64,000 nucleotides of DNA from Microbacterium sp. 8M. GTDB taxonomy: Bacteria > Actinomycetota > Actinomycetes > Actinomycetales > Microbacteriaceae. Every line of letters starts with the position of its first letter. Within the stretch, counting starts at the first letter, position 1. Location: contig NZ_LR733284.1 in the NCBI RefSeq assembly GCF_902506375.1, positions 62,001 through 126,000 of the forward strand. The letters run 5' to 3'. Positions 52,968-60,922 of the stretch are shown here, one piece after another. Under the pieces are notes generated by a model that was not told the origin of the DNA, searched no databases, and saw only the letters and a list, made by a program, of their open reading frames with translations. The position numbers and the translations under genes were made by a program.

Positions 52968-54284
52968 GTGGCCGAGGCTACCGAGAACCGTGCACCCGAG
53001 GCGCCCCAGGGCGACTTCTTCGATCAGCTGCTGGAGCACCCGTCGACGCAGCAGGCGTTCACCATCGGTTTCCGCGGCTACGACAAGGCGGAGGTCGACG
53101 CGCACCTCACCGCCCTCAAGGAGGAGCTGCGCCGTGCCACCGACTCGAAGGCGAAGACCGACGCGCACCTGCGCAGCGAGCTGGACAAGGCCGCCGAGAA
53201 GCACCGCCGCGAACTGGAGAAGGCCACGGCCGCGCACGACGAGCGGGCGGCCCAGCTCGAGTCCGACCTCGCCGCCGCGAACGCGAAGATCGCCGAGTCC
53301 GCGCAGCAGATCCAGTCGCTGAGCACAGCGCTCGCCGGATCCCAGGAGGACATCGACGAGGCCACCTCGCGTTCGCAGTTCGAGACCGTGCTGCGGGTCG
53401 CCGAGGAGCAGGCCAGCGTGCTCATCCAGAACGCCGCGGTGCAGGCGGAGCGCCTGCTCGAAGCAGCCCGGGACGAGGCCGCCGCCAAGCGCGCCGAGCT
53501 GGACGCCGAGGTCGCGCGCATCACGGCCCAGGCGCAGCGCGACGCCGACCAGGTGCGCCTGAAGATGGAGACCGAGTTCGCCGCGCACACGGCGCAGATC
53601 GAGCGGGAGGCCGCCCACGCCGCCGAGAAGGTGAACCACGCCGAGCAGGAGGCGCACTCGATCCGCACCGAGGCCGAGAAGGGCGCCGCGGCGCTGCGCG
53701 CGATGGTCACGCGGGAGACCACGGATCTGCGCGTGGCCGCCGAGCGCGAGGTGCGCGAGATGAACGCGCGCGTGCTGGAGCTGGAGGAGTCGCTCACCCG
53801 CCGCCAGGACGACGCGCAGCAGGAGTTCCTCGTGCTGCACAACCAGGCCGTCGCGCACGCCGAGCGGATCACCGCCGACGCGAACGAGCAGGTGGCGGCC
53901 GCACTCGCCCACGCCGAGCGGATCTCGGCGAAGGCCGACGACTACGAGCGGCTGATGCGCTCGCAGGCCCAGGCGATCGAGGCCGAGGCGCAGGTGCGCG
54001 CCCGCGAGACGCTGGACCGCGCCCGCACCAAGTCGCAGAAGATCGTCGACATGGTCACCGCGCACACGGCGAACGTCGTGCGCGACGCCGACGACCGGGC
54101 CCGTCAGCTGCGCTGGCAGCAGCAGCAGCTCACCAGCTTCATGGCTGAGGTGCGCGAGCTGATCCGTCCCGACGGGGCGCTCGGCAGCGAGGGATCCGGA
54201 TCCGCTTCCGCCGCCGAGGAGGACGCAACCGACGAGGCGGCGCAGGAGTCGGCCGAGGCCTCCGCGGAGCACGCCGACGCCTGA
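52968..54284 (+). CDS. DivIVA-domain coiled-coil protein
   Basis: A 438-residue protein. The N-terminal segment FTIGFRGYDKAEVDAHLTAL (about 29-48) is the DivIVA-type head that binds curved membranes, followed by about 340 residues of heptad-rich coiled coil (Ala/Glu/Arg) and an acidic tail. DivIVA/Wag31 and relatives organise polar growth and septum formation in actinobacteria; this one is longer than Wag31 and is probably a paralogue. GTG at 52968 is preferred because AGAAAGG lies 8 nt upstream; GTG at 52947 has its SD touching the codon. The coiled coil could make filaments at pole or septum; not proven. Confidence 0.88.
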   Translation: MAEATENRAPEAPQGDFFDQLLEHPSTQQAFTIGFRGYDKAEVDAHLTALKEELRRATDSKAKTDAHLRSELDKAAEKHRRELEKATAAHDERAAQLESDLAAANAKIAESAQQIQSLSTALAGSQEDIDEATSRSQFETVLRVAEEQASVLIQNAAVQAERLLEAARDEAAAKRAELDAEVARITAQAQRDADQVRLKMETEFAAHTAQIEREAAHAAEKVNHAEQEAHSIRTEAEKGAAALRAMVTRETTDLRVAAEREVREMNARVLELEESLTRRQDDAQQEFLVLHNQAVAHAERITADANEQVAAALAHAERISAKADDYERLMRSQAQAIEAEAQVRARETLDRARTKSQKIVDMVTAHTANVVRDADDRARQLRWQQQQLTSFMAEVRELIRPDGALGSEGSGSASAAEEDATDEAAQESAEASAEHADA

Positions 54285-54293
54285 GCCGCTCGC

Positions 54294-54415
54294 GAGATGG
54301 AAAACGCCGCTGCCCGGTCCCCGGGAGCGGCGTTTTCCATCTCGTGACGCGGATCCAGATCCGTGGGAGATGGATCTCGCAGGTTCCGTGGCGCCGGGGG
54401 TGCGTTTTCCATCTC
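54294..54415. repeat. Hairpin doublet, locus 2 (50 + 23 + 49 bp)
   Basis: Palindromes 54294-54343 and 54367-54415 share GAGATGG starts and GTTTTCCATCTC ends with the doublet at 25136-25258. The spacer is again exactly 23 bp, but of different sequence, and the second palindrome's left arm is diverged. It lies between the DivIVA-like and zur genes. Confidence 0.85.
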
Positions 54416-54472
54416 GTGGCGCTTGGAGGCCACGGATACGCCGCTCCCAGCCGCAGGCCAGCGGGCGGATCT

Positions 54473-54478
54473 AGACTC
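54473..54478 (+). promoter_or_regulatory. Leaderless -10 box for zur
   Basis: TAGACT ends 5 nt before the ATG at 54484; no SD sequence. No Zur box is visible here, so autoregulation by the usual site is not indicated. Confidence 0.5.
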
Positions 54479-54483
54479 GAGGC

Positions 54484-54879
54484 ATGGCTCAGCGGAACAC
54501 GTGGCAGCGCGAACGCGTGCGGGAGGAGCTCTCCGACGCACGAGGATTCGTCAGCGCGCAGACGCTGCACGCCACCCTGCGCGAAGCCAACACCGGCATC
54601 GGCCTCGCGACCGTGTACCGGGCGCTCGCCGGGCTCGCGGCCTCCGGCGAGGCGGACTCGCTGCAGAGCCCCGAGGGCGAGGCGCTGTACCGCGCGTGCC
54701 GCAGCACGGGCCACCACCACCACCTGATCTGCCGCTCCTGCGGAGAGACCCGCGAGATCGAGGCCACCGACGTGGAGCAGTGGGCGCAGCGCACCGCCGC
54801 GCAGCACGGGTTCCGCGACGCGGAGCACGTCGTCGACATCTTCGGACTGTGCGCGAACTGCGCCGCCGCCCAGGAGTGA
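54484..54879 (+). CDS. zur: Zinc uptake regulator Zur (Fur family)
   Basis: A 131-residue Fur-family repressor. The winged helix includes GIGLATVYRALAGLAASGEA (recognition helix). The regulatory region HHHHLICRSCGE plus CANC near the C-terminus supplies the structural Cys4 zinc site and sensor histidines. HHHHLICRSCG with TREIE matches Zur rather than Fur or PerR. A Zur box at 47038 upstream of znuABC gives it a likely target in this window. It is followed 7 bp later by a DUF318 permease gene, with which it is probably cotranscribed. Confidence 0.92.
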   Translation: MAQRNTWQRERVREELSDARGFVSAQTLHATLREANTGIGLATVYRALAGLAASGEADSLQSPEGEALYRACRSTGHHHHLICRSCGETREIEATDVEQWAQRTAAQHGFRDAEHVVDIFGLCANCAAAQE

Positions 54880-54886
54880 TCCCCGC

Positions 54887-55960
54887 GTGACGCTGACGAC
54901 CCCCGGCCGCCGTGCGACCGCCGCGCGTGACGGGGCGGCCACCCCGCACGCGCTGCGCATGCCGCCGCCCCGGCTGACCGGCCGCACCGCGGTCATCGGC
55001 GCCGCGATCGGCGTCGTCGTGGTCGCCGCGCTCGTCGCGATCGACGTGCTGGCCCCGCACCTGTTCCCGGCCCAGCTGCCGAACCGCCTGCAGGACGGGC
55101 TCACCCTCTCGTTGAGCGTGCTGTTCGAGGCGCTCCCGTTCGTGATCCTCGGCGTCGTGCTCTCGATCGCCGTGCAGGTGTGGCTGCCCGCGGGCGTGAT
55201 CGAGCGGGTCCTGCCGCAGCGCGGCTGGGCGCGGCGCGCCGTGCTGTCGCTGCTGGGCATGCTGATCCCGGTCTGCGAGTGCGGCAACGTGCCGTTCGCG
55301 CGCGGCCTGATGATGCGCGGTCTCGGTCCCGCCGAGGCCCTGACGTTCCTCGTCGCCGCGCCCATCGTGAACCCCATCGTCATCCTCACCACGCATGCCG
55401 CCTTCGGGTTCGACGGCGGGATCCTCGTCGCCCGGCTCGTCGGCGGCTACCTGGTCGCGAACCTCATCGGCTGGGTCTACAGCCGGCACCCGGATCCGGA
55501 CGCGCTGCTGACCGAGCGGTTCCGCGACACCTGCGAGGTCGTCGTGCACGAGCAGGGATCCGGGATCCGCCGCAGCCTCGCCCAGTTCCTCATCGAGCTG
55601 CGCGCGGTGATGCCCGCACTGATCGTCGGCTCCGCGCTCGCCGGCGCCGTGCAGGTGCTGGTGCCGCGCGACGTGCTGCTGGCGATCGGATCCAACCCGC
55701 TGCTGTCGGTCGTCGCGATGATCGCCCTCGCGATCTCGGTCGCGATCTGCTCCAACGTCGACTCGTTCTTCGCGCTCTCCTTCGCGTCGACGTTCTCGCC
55801 GGGCGCGATCGTCGCGTTCCTGCTGGTCGGTCCGCTCGTGGACATCAAGATGATGGCGCTGCTGCGCACCACGTTCACGGCACGCACCCTGGCCGGGATC
55901 GTCGGCATCGTCATCCTGTTCGGCTTCGCCCTGGGGATCGGGGTGAACGTCTTTGCCTGA
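54887..55960 (+). CDS. DUF318-family permease
   Basis: A 357-residue membrane protein with eight or more helices. It carries the family hallmarks LIPVCECGNVPFARGL (Cys pair in the membrane) in the first half and AICSNVDSFFALSFAS in the second. DUF318/SCO7536-type permeases have no proven substrate and occur with a TIGR03943 partner, as here. GTG start, 7 bp after zur; overlaps the next start by 8 bp. The zur-permease-partner order suggests metal transport, an inference from context. Confidence 0.9.
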   Translation: MTLTTPGRRATAARDGAATPHALRMPPPRLTGRTAVIGAAIGVVVVAALVAIDVLAPHLFPAQLPNRLQDGLTLSLSVLFEALPFVILGVVLSIAVQVWLPAGVIERVLPQRGWARRAVLSLLGMLIPVCECGNVPFARGLMMRGLGPAEALTFLVAAPIVNPIVILTTHAAFGFDGGILVARLVGGYLVANLIGWVYSRHPDPDALLTERFRDTCEVVVHEQGSGIRRSLAQFLIELRAVMPALIVGSALAGAVQVLVPRDVLLAIGSNPLLSVVAMIALAISVAICSNVDSFFALSFASTFSPGAIVAFLLVGPLVDIKMMALLRTTFTARTLAGIVGIVILFGFALGIGVNVFA

Positions 55961-56810
55961 CGCGACCGGATCCCGGGCCTCCCGCGCGCAGGCCCTCGGC
56001 ACCCGCTGGCTGGGTGCGGGGCTCGCCGCAGCGCTGGCCGTGGCCACGCTCGCCCTCGCGGCGACGGGGCGGCTCACGCTCTACATCAGCCCCGAGACGG
56101 TGTGGTTCGCCGTGGCCGCGGCGGTGGCCACTCTCATCGGCGTGGTGTGGTCGTGCGCGCTGCCACTCGGCGCGGAGCAGGACCACGGGCACGATCACGG
56201 GGATGCGGACCACGGGCACGTCCACGGCGGCGTCGGGCACGATCACACGGGGGCGCAATGGCACGAGCATGGGGGCCCGCGTCCGTCTGCGCGCCGGGTC
56301 GTCGGCACCGTCGCGGGCGCGACCGGCGGGGTGATCGCCACGGGCGTCGTCGCCGGCGCGCTGCTGCTGCCTCCGGCGTCGCTGTCGGTGGATATGGCGA
56401 TGCAGCGCGCCCCGATGGGCAACGTGCTCTTCGCGGGCGCCGACAACGTGGCCCTGGGAGCCAACACCGACACCAGCACGTTCGGGATCGGCGGCTGGGC
56501 GAGCGTGTTCGCCACCGGATCCCGGCCGGAGAAGTACGACGGGTCCTCCGTCACGCTCACCGGCTTCCTCACCCCCAGCGGATCCGCGAAGGATCAGGCG
56601 CATCTGACCCGCATGGTCATCTCGCACTGCGTGCTCGACGCGCAGCCGGCGTCGGTGCCGGTGCAGATCACCGGCTGGCAGGGCCAGTACGCTGTGGGCG
56701 ACTGGGTGCAGGTCAGGGGGACCGTCCGCGCGAGCGCCGACGGGAAGCTCTCGATCGTGCCGGCCAGCGTGTCGAAGATCCCGGAGCCGAAGGACCCCTA
56801 TGAGCACTGA
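55953..56810 (+). CDS. TIGR03943-family permease subunit
   Basis: A 285-residue protein with two N-terminal helices (about 22-40 and 48-68), a His-rich loop (HGHDHGDADHGHVHGG) next to the membrane, a third helix and a soluble C-terminal domain ending PASVSKIPEPKDPYEH. TIGR03943 proteins pair with DUF318 permeases. The TTG start is inferred from the overlap with the preceding gene. The His-rich loop supports zinc or another divalent metal, not yet shown for the family. Confidence 0.88.
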   Translation: MPDATGSRASRAQALGTRWLGAGLAAALAVATLALAATGRLTLYISPETVWFAVAAAVATLIGVVWSCALPLGAEQDHGHDHGDADHGHVHGGVGHDHTGAQWHEHGGPRPSARRVVGTVAGATGGVIATGVVAGALLLPPASLSVDMAMQRAPMGNVLFAGADNVALGANTDTSTFGIGGWASVFATGSRPEKYDGSSVTLTGFLTPSGSAKDQAHLTRMVISHCVLDAQPASVPVQITGWQGQYAVGDWVQVRGTVRASADGKLSIVPASVSKIPEPKDPYEH

Positions 56811-58566
56811 CGACGCGGATCGTCCCCTCACCCGCGCCGAACTGCGGGCCCGCCGCGCCGCCGAGGAAGCGGCCGCGGCGACCCCGGTACCGCCGGCTCG
56901 CGCAACGACTCCGGAGGCACCCGAGTCGGCCGCCGCGCCGGGAGCCGCCTCGCTCGAACCGGTGCCCGCGGCCTCGGTGACCCCTGACGACACGCCGGTC
57001 ATCGACCCGCGCGACATGCCCGCCTCGCCCGCGCCTGCCCCTGAGGTGCCGCCCGTTCCCGTGCCGCCCGCCCCTGTCGACGTCTCCGCCGGCCCCGGCC
57101 CGCGACGCTCGGCGGACGGCGGCGCAGACGGGGCCGGATCCGATCCGCGCTTCGAGCCGCCGGCGTGGGAACCGCACCCCGCGCCCGTGCCGATCGAGGG
57201 CCGTCGCCGGTTCCCGCTCGTACTCGGCGCCGTGATCGCGGCGCTCGTGCTCGTCGTCGCCGGGTTCGGCGTGATCACGCTGCTGCAGGGTCCACGGATC
57301 AGCAGCGTGAAGGTCGACGCGCAGGCGGCGATCGATGCGTCCGGCACCCGCATGATCATCACCGCCAGCCAGCCGCTGGCGAAGGTGGCCGCGTCGCAGG
57401 TGTCGGTGAGCCCCAAGACGCCGTTCACGGTCGACACCTCGGGTCGCAACCTCGGTGTCCGCTTCACGGTGCCGCTCGATGACGACACGAACTACACGGT
57501 CACCGTGAAGGACGTGACCGGCACCGACAAGCAGCGGCGCAGCACCCTCCAGGCCACATTCCAGACGCCGAAGTCGACCATGTACCTGCTGCAGCGCAAC
57601 GCCGACGGCGACGACACGATCTTCCACACCGACCTCGGAGGCAAGAACGCCGTCCCGATCGTGCAGCACGAGAAGATCGACGACTTCCGCGCCACCGCCG
57701 ACCACCTCGTGGTGGCCACCGAGAAGGACGGCGTCTCGTCCCTGCTCGTGATGGACCGGCAGGGCAAGAACGAGCGCGAGCTGAAGCTGCCCGGGCCGGG
57801 ATTCCTGTCCTCGCTGCAGGTGTCGGAGCGCGGCAACCTCGTCGGCTACACCTTCACGGACAAGGGCGTCAGCGCGACCAGCGGCCGGGCGAGCGTGCTC
57901 GTGACCCAGTCGCTGACCGGTGACGGCGAGCCGCAGATCGTGAGCCTCGCCGACAAGCAGCCGAGCGTCGGGCAGTGGGCGTTCGTGCCCGACTCCTCCT
58001 CGGCGCTGTTCATCGACTTCACCGGCGCGCTGTACGTCGAGGATCGCGCGGACGCCAAGGCGAAGCCCACCGCTCTCGGCGCCGCCCAGACCATCGAGGG
58101 CATCAGCCGCGGCACGTACACCGCGATCGTCAGCCGCGGCGCCGATCTGATCGAGCTGAACCTCGCCGATGGATCCGAGAAGCCGCTGGCGGCCTCGACG
58201 CCCGACTTCGGGGTGCCGGGCACGATCGCGCCGTTCCCGGGCGGCACGCTGCGGCAGGTCGCCACCCGCGACGCCAGTGGATTGCCGACGGGCCAGATCG
58301 TCACCCGCGTCGCCGACGACGGCAAGGCGGTGAAGCTGTTCAGCGTGACCGGATCCGACGCGATCATGCAGGCGTGCCCGTCGCCGAGCGGCCAGTACAG
58401 CGCGATCGTGGTGGCGCCGAAGCTCGTGAACAACCCCTACGACCAGTCGCTGCTGCCCCTGCCGACCACGATGCAGACGCACATCATCGACACGAAGACG
58501 GGCAAGGAGCAGGTGGTGCTCGCCGGCTTCGACCCGTCGTGGTGCGCGCAGGCGCCGCACCGGTGA
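56800..58566 (+). CDS. Membrane-anchored beta-propeller-like protein
   Basis: A 588-residue protein. A cytosolic Pro/Ala-rich N-terminus (1-135, opening RAELRARRAAEEAAA) precedes one TM helix (FPLVLGAVIAALVLVVAGFG, about 140-160), an Ig-like/SbsA-type domain (about 165-255, with ITASQPLAKVAASQVSVSP) and repeated WD/TolB-like blades (FHTDLGGKNAVPIV, SLLVMDRQGKNERELKL, THIIDTKTGKEQVVLAGFD). It overlaps the previous gene by 11 bp. Exposed outside the cell; function unknown. A role in envelope sensing or scaffolding is a guess. Confidence 0.8.
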   Translation: MSTDDADRPLTRAELRARRAAEEAAAATPVPPARATTPEAPESAAAPGAASLEPVPAASVTPDDTPVIDPRDMPASPAPAPEVPPVPVPPAPVDVSAGPGPRRSADGGADGAGSDPRFEPPAWEPHPAPVPIEGRRRFPLVLGAVIAALVLVVAGFGVITLLQGPRISSVKVDAQAAIDASGTRMIITASQPLAKVAASQVSVSPKTPFTVDTSGRNLGVRFTVPLDDDTNYTVTVKDVTGTDKQRRSTLQATFQTPKSTMYLLQRNADGDDTIFHTDLGGKNAVPIVQHEKIDDFRATADHLVVATEKDGVSSLLVMDRQGKNERELKLPGPGFLSSLQVSERGNLVGYTFTDKGVSATSGRASVLVTQSLTGDGEPQIVSLADKQPSVGQWAFVPDSSSALFIDFTGALYVEDRADAKAKPTALGAAQTIEGISRGTYTAIVSRGADLIELNLADGSEKPLAASTPDFGVPGTIAPFPGGTLRQVATRDASGLPTGQIVTRVADDGKAVKLFSVTGSDAIMQACPSPSGQYSAIVVAPKLVNNPYDQSLLPLPTTMQTHIIDTKTGKEQVVLAGFDPSWCAQAPHR

Positions 58567-58585
58567 TCCCGGTGGCGGGGGACCG

Positions 58586-59380
58586 ATGAGCACGCCGGGG
58601 GAGGGGCTGCGGCGAGCCCGCCGCGCGGACCTCGCCGCGCTGCCGCTCGAGGTCGCGCCCACCCTGCTCGGTGCCCGGCTGCGCACGGTCGTCGGCGGTG
58701 CGGAGGTGATCCTGCGCATCACCGAGGTCGAGGCGTACCACGGCAAGGGCGTCGGTGACCGGCACGATCCCGGGTCGCACGCGCGGATGGGGCGCACCGC
58801 GCGCAACGCGACCATGTGGGGCGAGCCGGGGCACCTGTACGTGTACCTCAGCCACGGGATCCACTCCTGCGTGAATGTGGTGTGCGGGCCGGAGGGGGTG
58901 GCCGGTGGTGTGCTGCTGCGCGCCGGCGAGGTCGTCTCGGGTGTCGACGCGGCGGCCGTGCGGCGCGGGATCGTGCCCGTCCTCAGGACGAATTCGCTTG
59001 CAGAGGGGGAACCGCCCCGGATCACGCCTCGGATGGCGATCCATCCTGAGATCGGTGGCAAGCAGCTGCGCGACCTCGCCCGCGGTCCAGGCCGGTTCGG
59101 TCAGGCGTCCGGCCTGCGGCACCCGCAGCACGACGGGATCGACGCGATCACGGGCGCGGAACTCGCGGGAGCGCGGGCGGAGCTGTGGCTGGGCGAGCGG
59201 CTGGCCGACATCGCCACGGGCCCGCGCGTGGGCGTCGCCGGTCACGCCGGCACCGACGCGTTCCCGTGGCGGTTCTGGATCCCGGGGGATCCGACGGTCT
59301 CGCCGTTCCGCTGGGGCCGGGGAGCGGCCGAGGCCGCGGCGGCGCTGGACACGCCCGGGATCGGATCCGTGCTAGAGTAG
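58586..59380 (+). CDS. DNA-3-methyladenine glycosylase (AAG/MPG family)
   Basis: A 264-residue base-excision enzyme. AAG motifs: ITEVEAYHG with the catalytic Glu, YVYLSHGIHSCVNVVCG (the intercalating Tyr region) and LARGPGRFGQASGL. The residues PVLRTNSLAEGEPPRITP and neighbours (about 129-160) have no counterpart in usual AAG proteins and overlap a repeat-like DNA stretch (58979-59060), so they may be an in-frame insertion between domain strands. Catalytic regions are intact. ATG at 58586; no strong RBS. Its 3' end contains the promoter of the ribosomal operon. Confidence 0.9.
   Translation: MSTPGEGLRRARRADLAALPLEVAPTLLGARLRTVVGGAEVILRITEVEAYHGKGVGDRHDPGSHARMGRTARNATMWGEPGHLYVYLSHGIHSCVNVVCGPEGVAGGVLLRAGEVVSGVDAAAVRRGIVPVLRTNSLAEGEPPRITPRMAIHPEIGGKQLRDLARGPGRFGQASGLRHPQHDGIDAITGAELAGARAELWLGERLADIATGPRVGVAGHAGTDAFPWRFWIPGDPTVSPFRWGRGAAEAAAALDTPGIGSVLE
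58979..59060. repeat. Repeat-like insertion inside glycosylase gene
   Basis: CTCAGGACGAATTC at the left and ATCCTGAGATCGG at the right form a weak dyad, resembling the inverted repeat at 52643-52727. Identity is partial, so membership of one family is tentative. Confidence 0.4.
59373..59378 (+). promoter_or_regulatory. Predicted -10 box of rpmB operon
   Basis: TAGAGT, inside the last codons of the glycosylase gene. The start point 7 nt on (about 59385) coincides with the first base of the structured leader. Confidence 0.5.
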
Positions 59381-59384
59381 CTCT

Positions 59385-59467
59385 TTGTCTGCGCACACTC
59401 CTGTGCGCAGTTCGTATGCCTCCCCGTCTGAGCCGAGTCATCGGGCAGGGGAGAGGCGTGCAGACAA
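59385..59467 (+). ncRNA. Three-way-junction leader RNA of rpmB-rpmG-rpsN
   Basis: An 83-nt 5' UTR element. P1 pairs TTGTCTGC (59385-59392) with GCAGACAA (59460-59467). Inside, P2 is GCGCACA-ctcc-TGTGCGC, and P3 pairs GCCTCCCC with GGGGAGAGGC. A fourth hairpin (GTGGGGCC/GGCCTCAC) follows near the RBS. This could bind L28, L33 or S14 for autogenous control, or a small molecule. I do not recognise an Rfam family for it. Confidence 0.55.
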
Positions 59468-59515
59468 GGGATCTTGGGTGGGGCCGTCCGGCCTCACGGT
59501 AATGAAGGAGTCATC

Positions 59516-59752
59516 ATGGCAGCAGTGTGCCAGGTGACCGGTGCTGTTCCCGGCTTCGGTCACAACATCTCGCACTCGCACCGCCGGACGAAGCGCCGCT
59601 TCGACCCGAACGTGCAGAAGAAGACCTACTACGTGCCCTCGCTCGGCCGGAAGATCACCCTGAACGTGTCCGCCAAGGGCATCAAGGTGATCGACGCCCG
59701 TGGCATCGAGAAGGTTGTCGCGGACCTCCAGGCGAAGGGTGTGAAGCTCTAA
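59516..59752 (+). CDS. rpmB: Ribosomal protein bL28, zinc-free form
   Basis: A 78-residue L28. The sequence [28 protein letters not shown] and the ending [18 protein letters not shown] matches the C-minus type: it lacks the CxxC pairs of the zinc form, with QVTG replacing the first pair. In mycobacteria this type (RpmB2) belongs to the alternative ribosomal operon. ATG follows GAAGGAG. It overlaps rpmG by 1 bp. Confidence 0.95.
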   Translation: MAAVCQVTGAVPGFGHNISHSHRRTKRRFDPNVQKKTYYVPSLGRKITLNVSAKGIKVIDARGIEKVVADLQAKGVKL

Positions 59753-59922
59753 TGGCCAAGAAGGCTCAGGACATCCGTCCGATCATCAAGCTGCGTTCGA
59801 CCGCCGGCACGGGTTACACCTACGTGACCAAGAAGAACCGCCGCAACACCCCCGACCGCCTCGTGCTGAAGAAGTACGACCCGGTGGTTCGCAAGCACGT
59901 CGAATTCCGAGAGGAGCGTTGA
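59752..59922 (+). CDS. rpmG: Ribosomal protein bL33, zinc-free form
   Basis: A 56-residue L33 ([38 protein letters not shown]). The zinc-binding CxxC pairs of the C-plus form are missing, as in RpmG1 of mycobacteria. ATG overlaps the stop of rpmB (TAATG), and rpsN follows after 3 bp. Confidence 0.95.
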   Translation: MAKKAQDIRPIIKLRSTAGTGYTYVTKKNRRNTPDRLVLKKYDPVVRKHVEFREER

Positions 59923-59925
59923 TCC

Positions 59926-60231
59926 ATGGCTAAGAAGAGCAAGATCGCGCGCAACAAGCAGCGTCAGGCCGTCGTCGACCGCTACGCGGAGAAGCGCGCC
60001 GAGCTGAAGAAGACCCTCGTCGACGCGAACGCGACCGACGAGGCCCGCGAGGCCGCCCGCGTCGGCCTGCAGAAGCTCCCGCGCAACGCGTCGCCGGTGC
60101 GCCTGCGTTCGCGCGACGCCATCGACGGCCGCCCCCGCGGCGTCCTCACGAAGTTCGGCATCTCGCGTGTCCGCTTCCGTGACATGGCGCACCGTGGCGA
60201 GCTGCCCGGCGTGACCAAGTCGAGCTGGTAA
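59926..60231 (+). CDS. rpsN: Ribosomal protein uS14, zinc-free long form
   Basis: A 101-residue S14 with the long, zinc-independent layout: [20 protein letters not shown] at the start, [20 protein letters not shown] and the C-terminal [20 protein letters not shown] without the CxxC-CxxC of the short form. Last gene of the operon; ends 9 bp before a copy of repeat family A and a strong terminator. A zinc-type S14 is expected in the spc operon elsewhere. Confidence 0.95.
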   Translation: MAKKSKIARNKQRQAVVDRYAEKRAELKKTLVDANATDEAREAARVGLQKLPRNASPVRLRSRDAIDGRPRGVLTKFGISRVRFRDMAHRGELPGVTKSSW

Positions 60232-60242
60232 GTCTTACCGGT

Positions 60243-60261
60243 CCCTGAGCTCGTCGAAGGG
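60243..60261 (-). repeat. Palindromic repeat family A, copy 3
   Basis: CCCTGAGCTCGTCGAAGGG, one base different from the copy at 8504-8522, 11 bp downstream of rpsN. This copy is intergenic. Confidence 0.8.
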
Positions 60262-60265
60262 ACGC

Positions 60266-60297
60266 AAGGGGCGGGGATCTTCGGATCCCCGCCCCTT
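60266..60297 (+). terminator. Terminator of ribosomal operon
   Basis: AAGGGGCGGGGAT and ATCCCCGCCCCTT pair perfectly around CTTCGG, a tetraloop-like end, with TCTGC following. It ends 65 nt after rpsN. Confidence 0.8.
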
Positions 60298-60514
60298 CTG
60301 CATGCCTGGATCCGGATCCGACCGGTCCGATCCGCTGTGGCGCAAGGGGCTGATGAGGCGCGACACGCCGCCGGAAAACGTCGAAAACCGCGAAATGACG
60401 CGGAAAACCGGGGTTTGGTTGATACATTCGAGGCGGTCGTTCGACCAACGGGGGGCATCCGCCCATCCGGAACTCTGATACGAAGCGACGGGATCCCCGT
60501 CGCTGGAGGATGAA

Positions 60515-60802
60515 ATGGCTGACAAGTCCATCACCAAGACCGAGCTCGTCGCGAGCATCGCCAGCGCCACCGGCCAGAGCCAGGCTGCTGTCTCCGGCGT
60601 TCTCGACGCCCTGTTCGCCACGGTCTCGGACGCTGTTGCCAAGGGCAGCAAGGTCTCGATCCCGGGTTGGATCTCCTTCGAGCAGGTCGCGACCGCCGCT
60701 CGCACGGGCCGCAACCCGCAGACCGGCGCCGAGATCAAGATCCCGGCCGGCAAGCGCGTCAAGGTGACCGCCGGTTCCAAGCTCAAGGCCGCCGTCAAGT
60801 AA
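60515..60802 (+). CDS. hup: HU-family DNA-binding protein
   Basis: A 95-residue HU. The fold shows helix MADKSITKTELVASIASATG, AVSGVLDALFATVSDAV, the GWISFEQV strand and ARTGRNPQTGAEIKIPAG, the DNA-binding arm signature with the intercalating Pro. Unlike mycobacterial HupB it has no long Lys/Ala-rich C-terminal tail, ending at KLKAAVK. RBS GGAGG lies 6 nt before ATG. It has its own promoter (TACATT -10 near 60423) and terminator. Confidence 0.95.
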   Translation: MADKSITKTELVASIASATGQSQAAVSGVLDALFATVSDAVAKGSKVSIPGWISFEQVATAARTGRNPQTGAEIKIPAGKRVKVTAGSKLKAAVK

Positions 60803-60818
60803 TCCGGCTCCGCCTCGC

Positions 60819-60844
60819 AAGGCCGTCCCTTCGGGGGCGGCCTT
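60819..60844 (+). terminator. Terminator of HU gene
   Basis: AAGGCCGTCCC and GGGGCGGCCTT around a TTCG loop, followed by CTGCG, 17 nt after the HU stop. Confidence 0.75.
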
Positions 60845-60922
60845 CTGCGTGTCCGGGGGCGCCTGTCGCAGGTGGTGCGGCGCCCGGACGGCACGCACAG
60901 GCGGCGCGCCTAGGCTGGAGGG

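Noticed and set aside
59381..59515. Zur box ahead of rpmB
   Set aside because: No TGA-AAT-ATT-TCA type dyad is present in the region.
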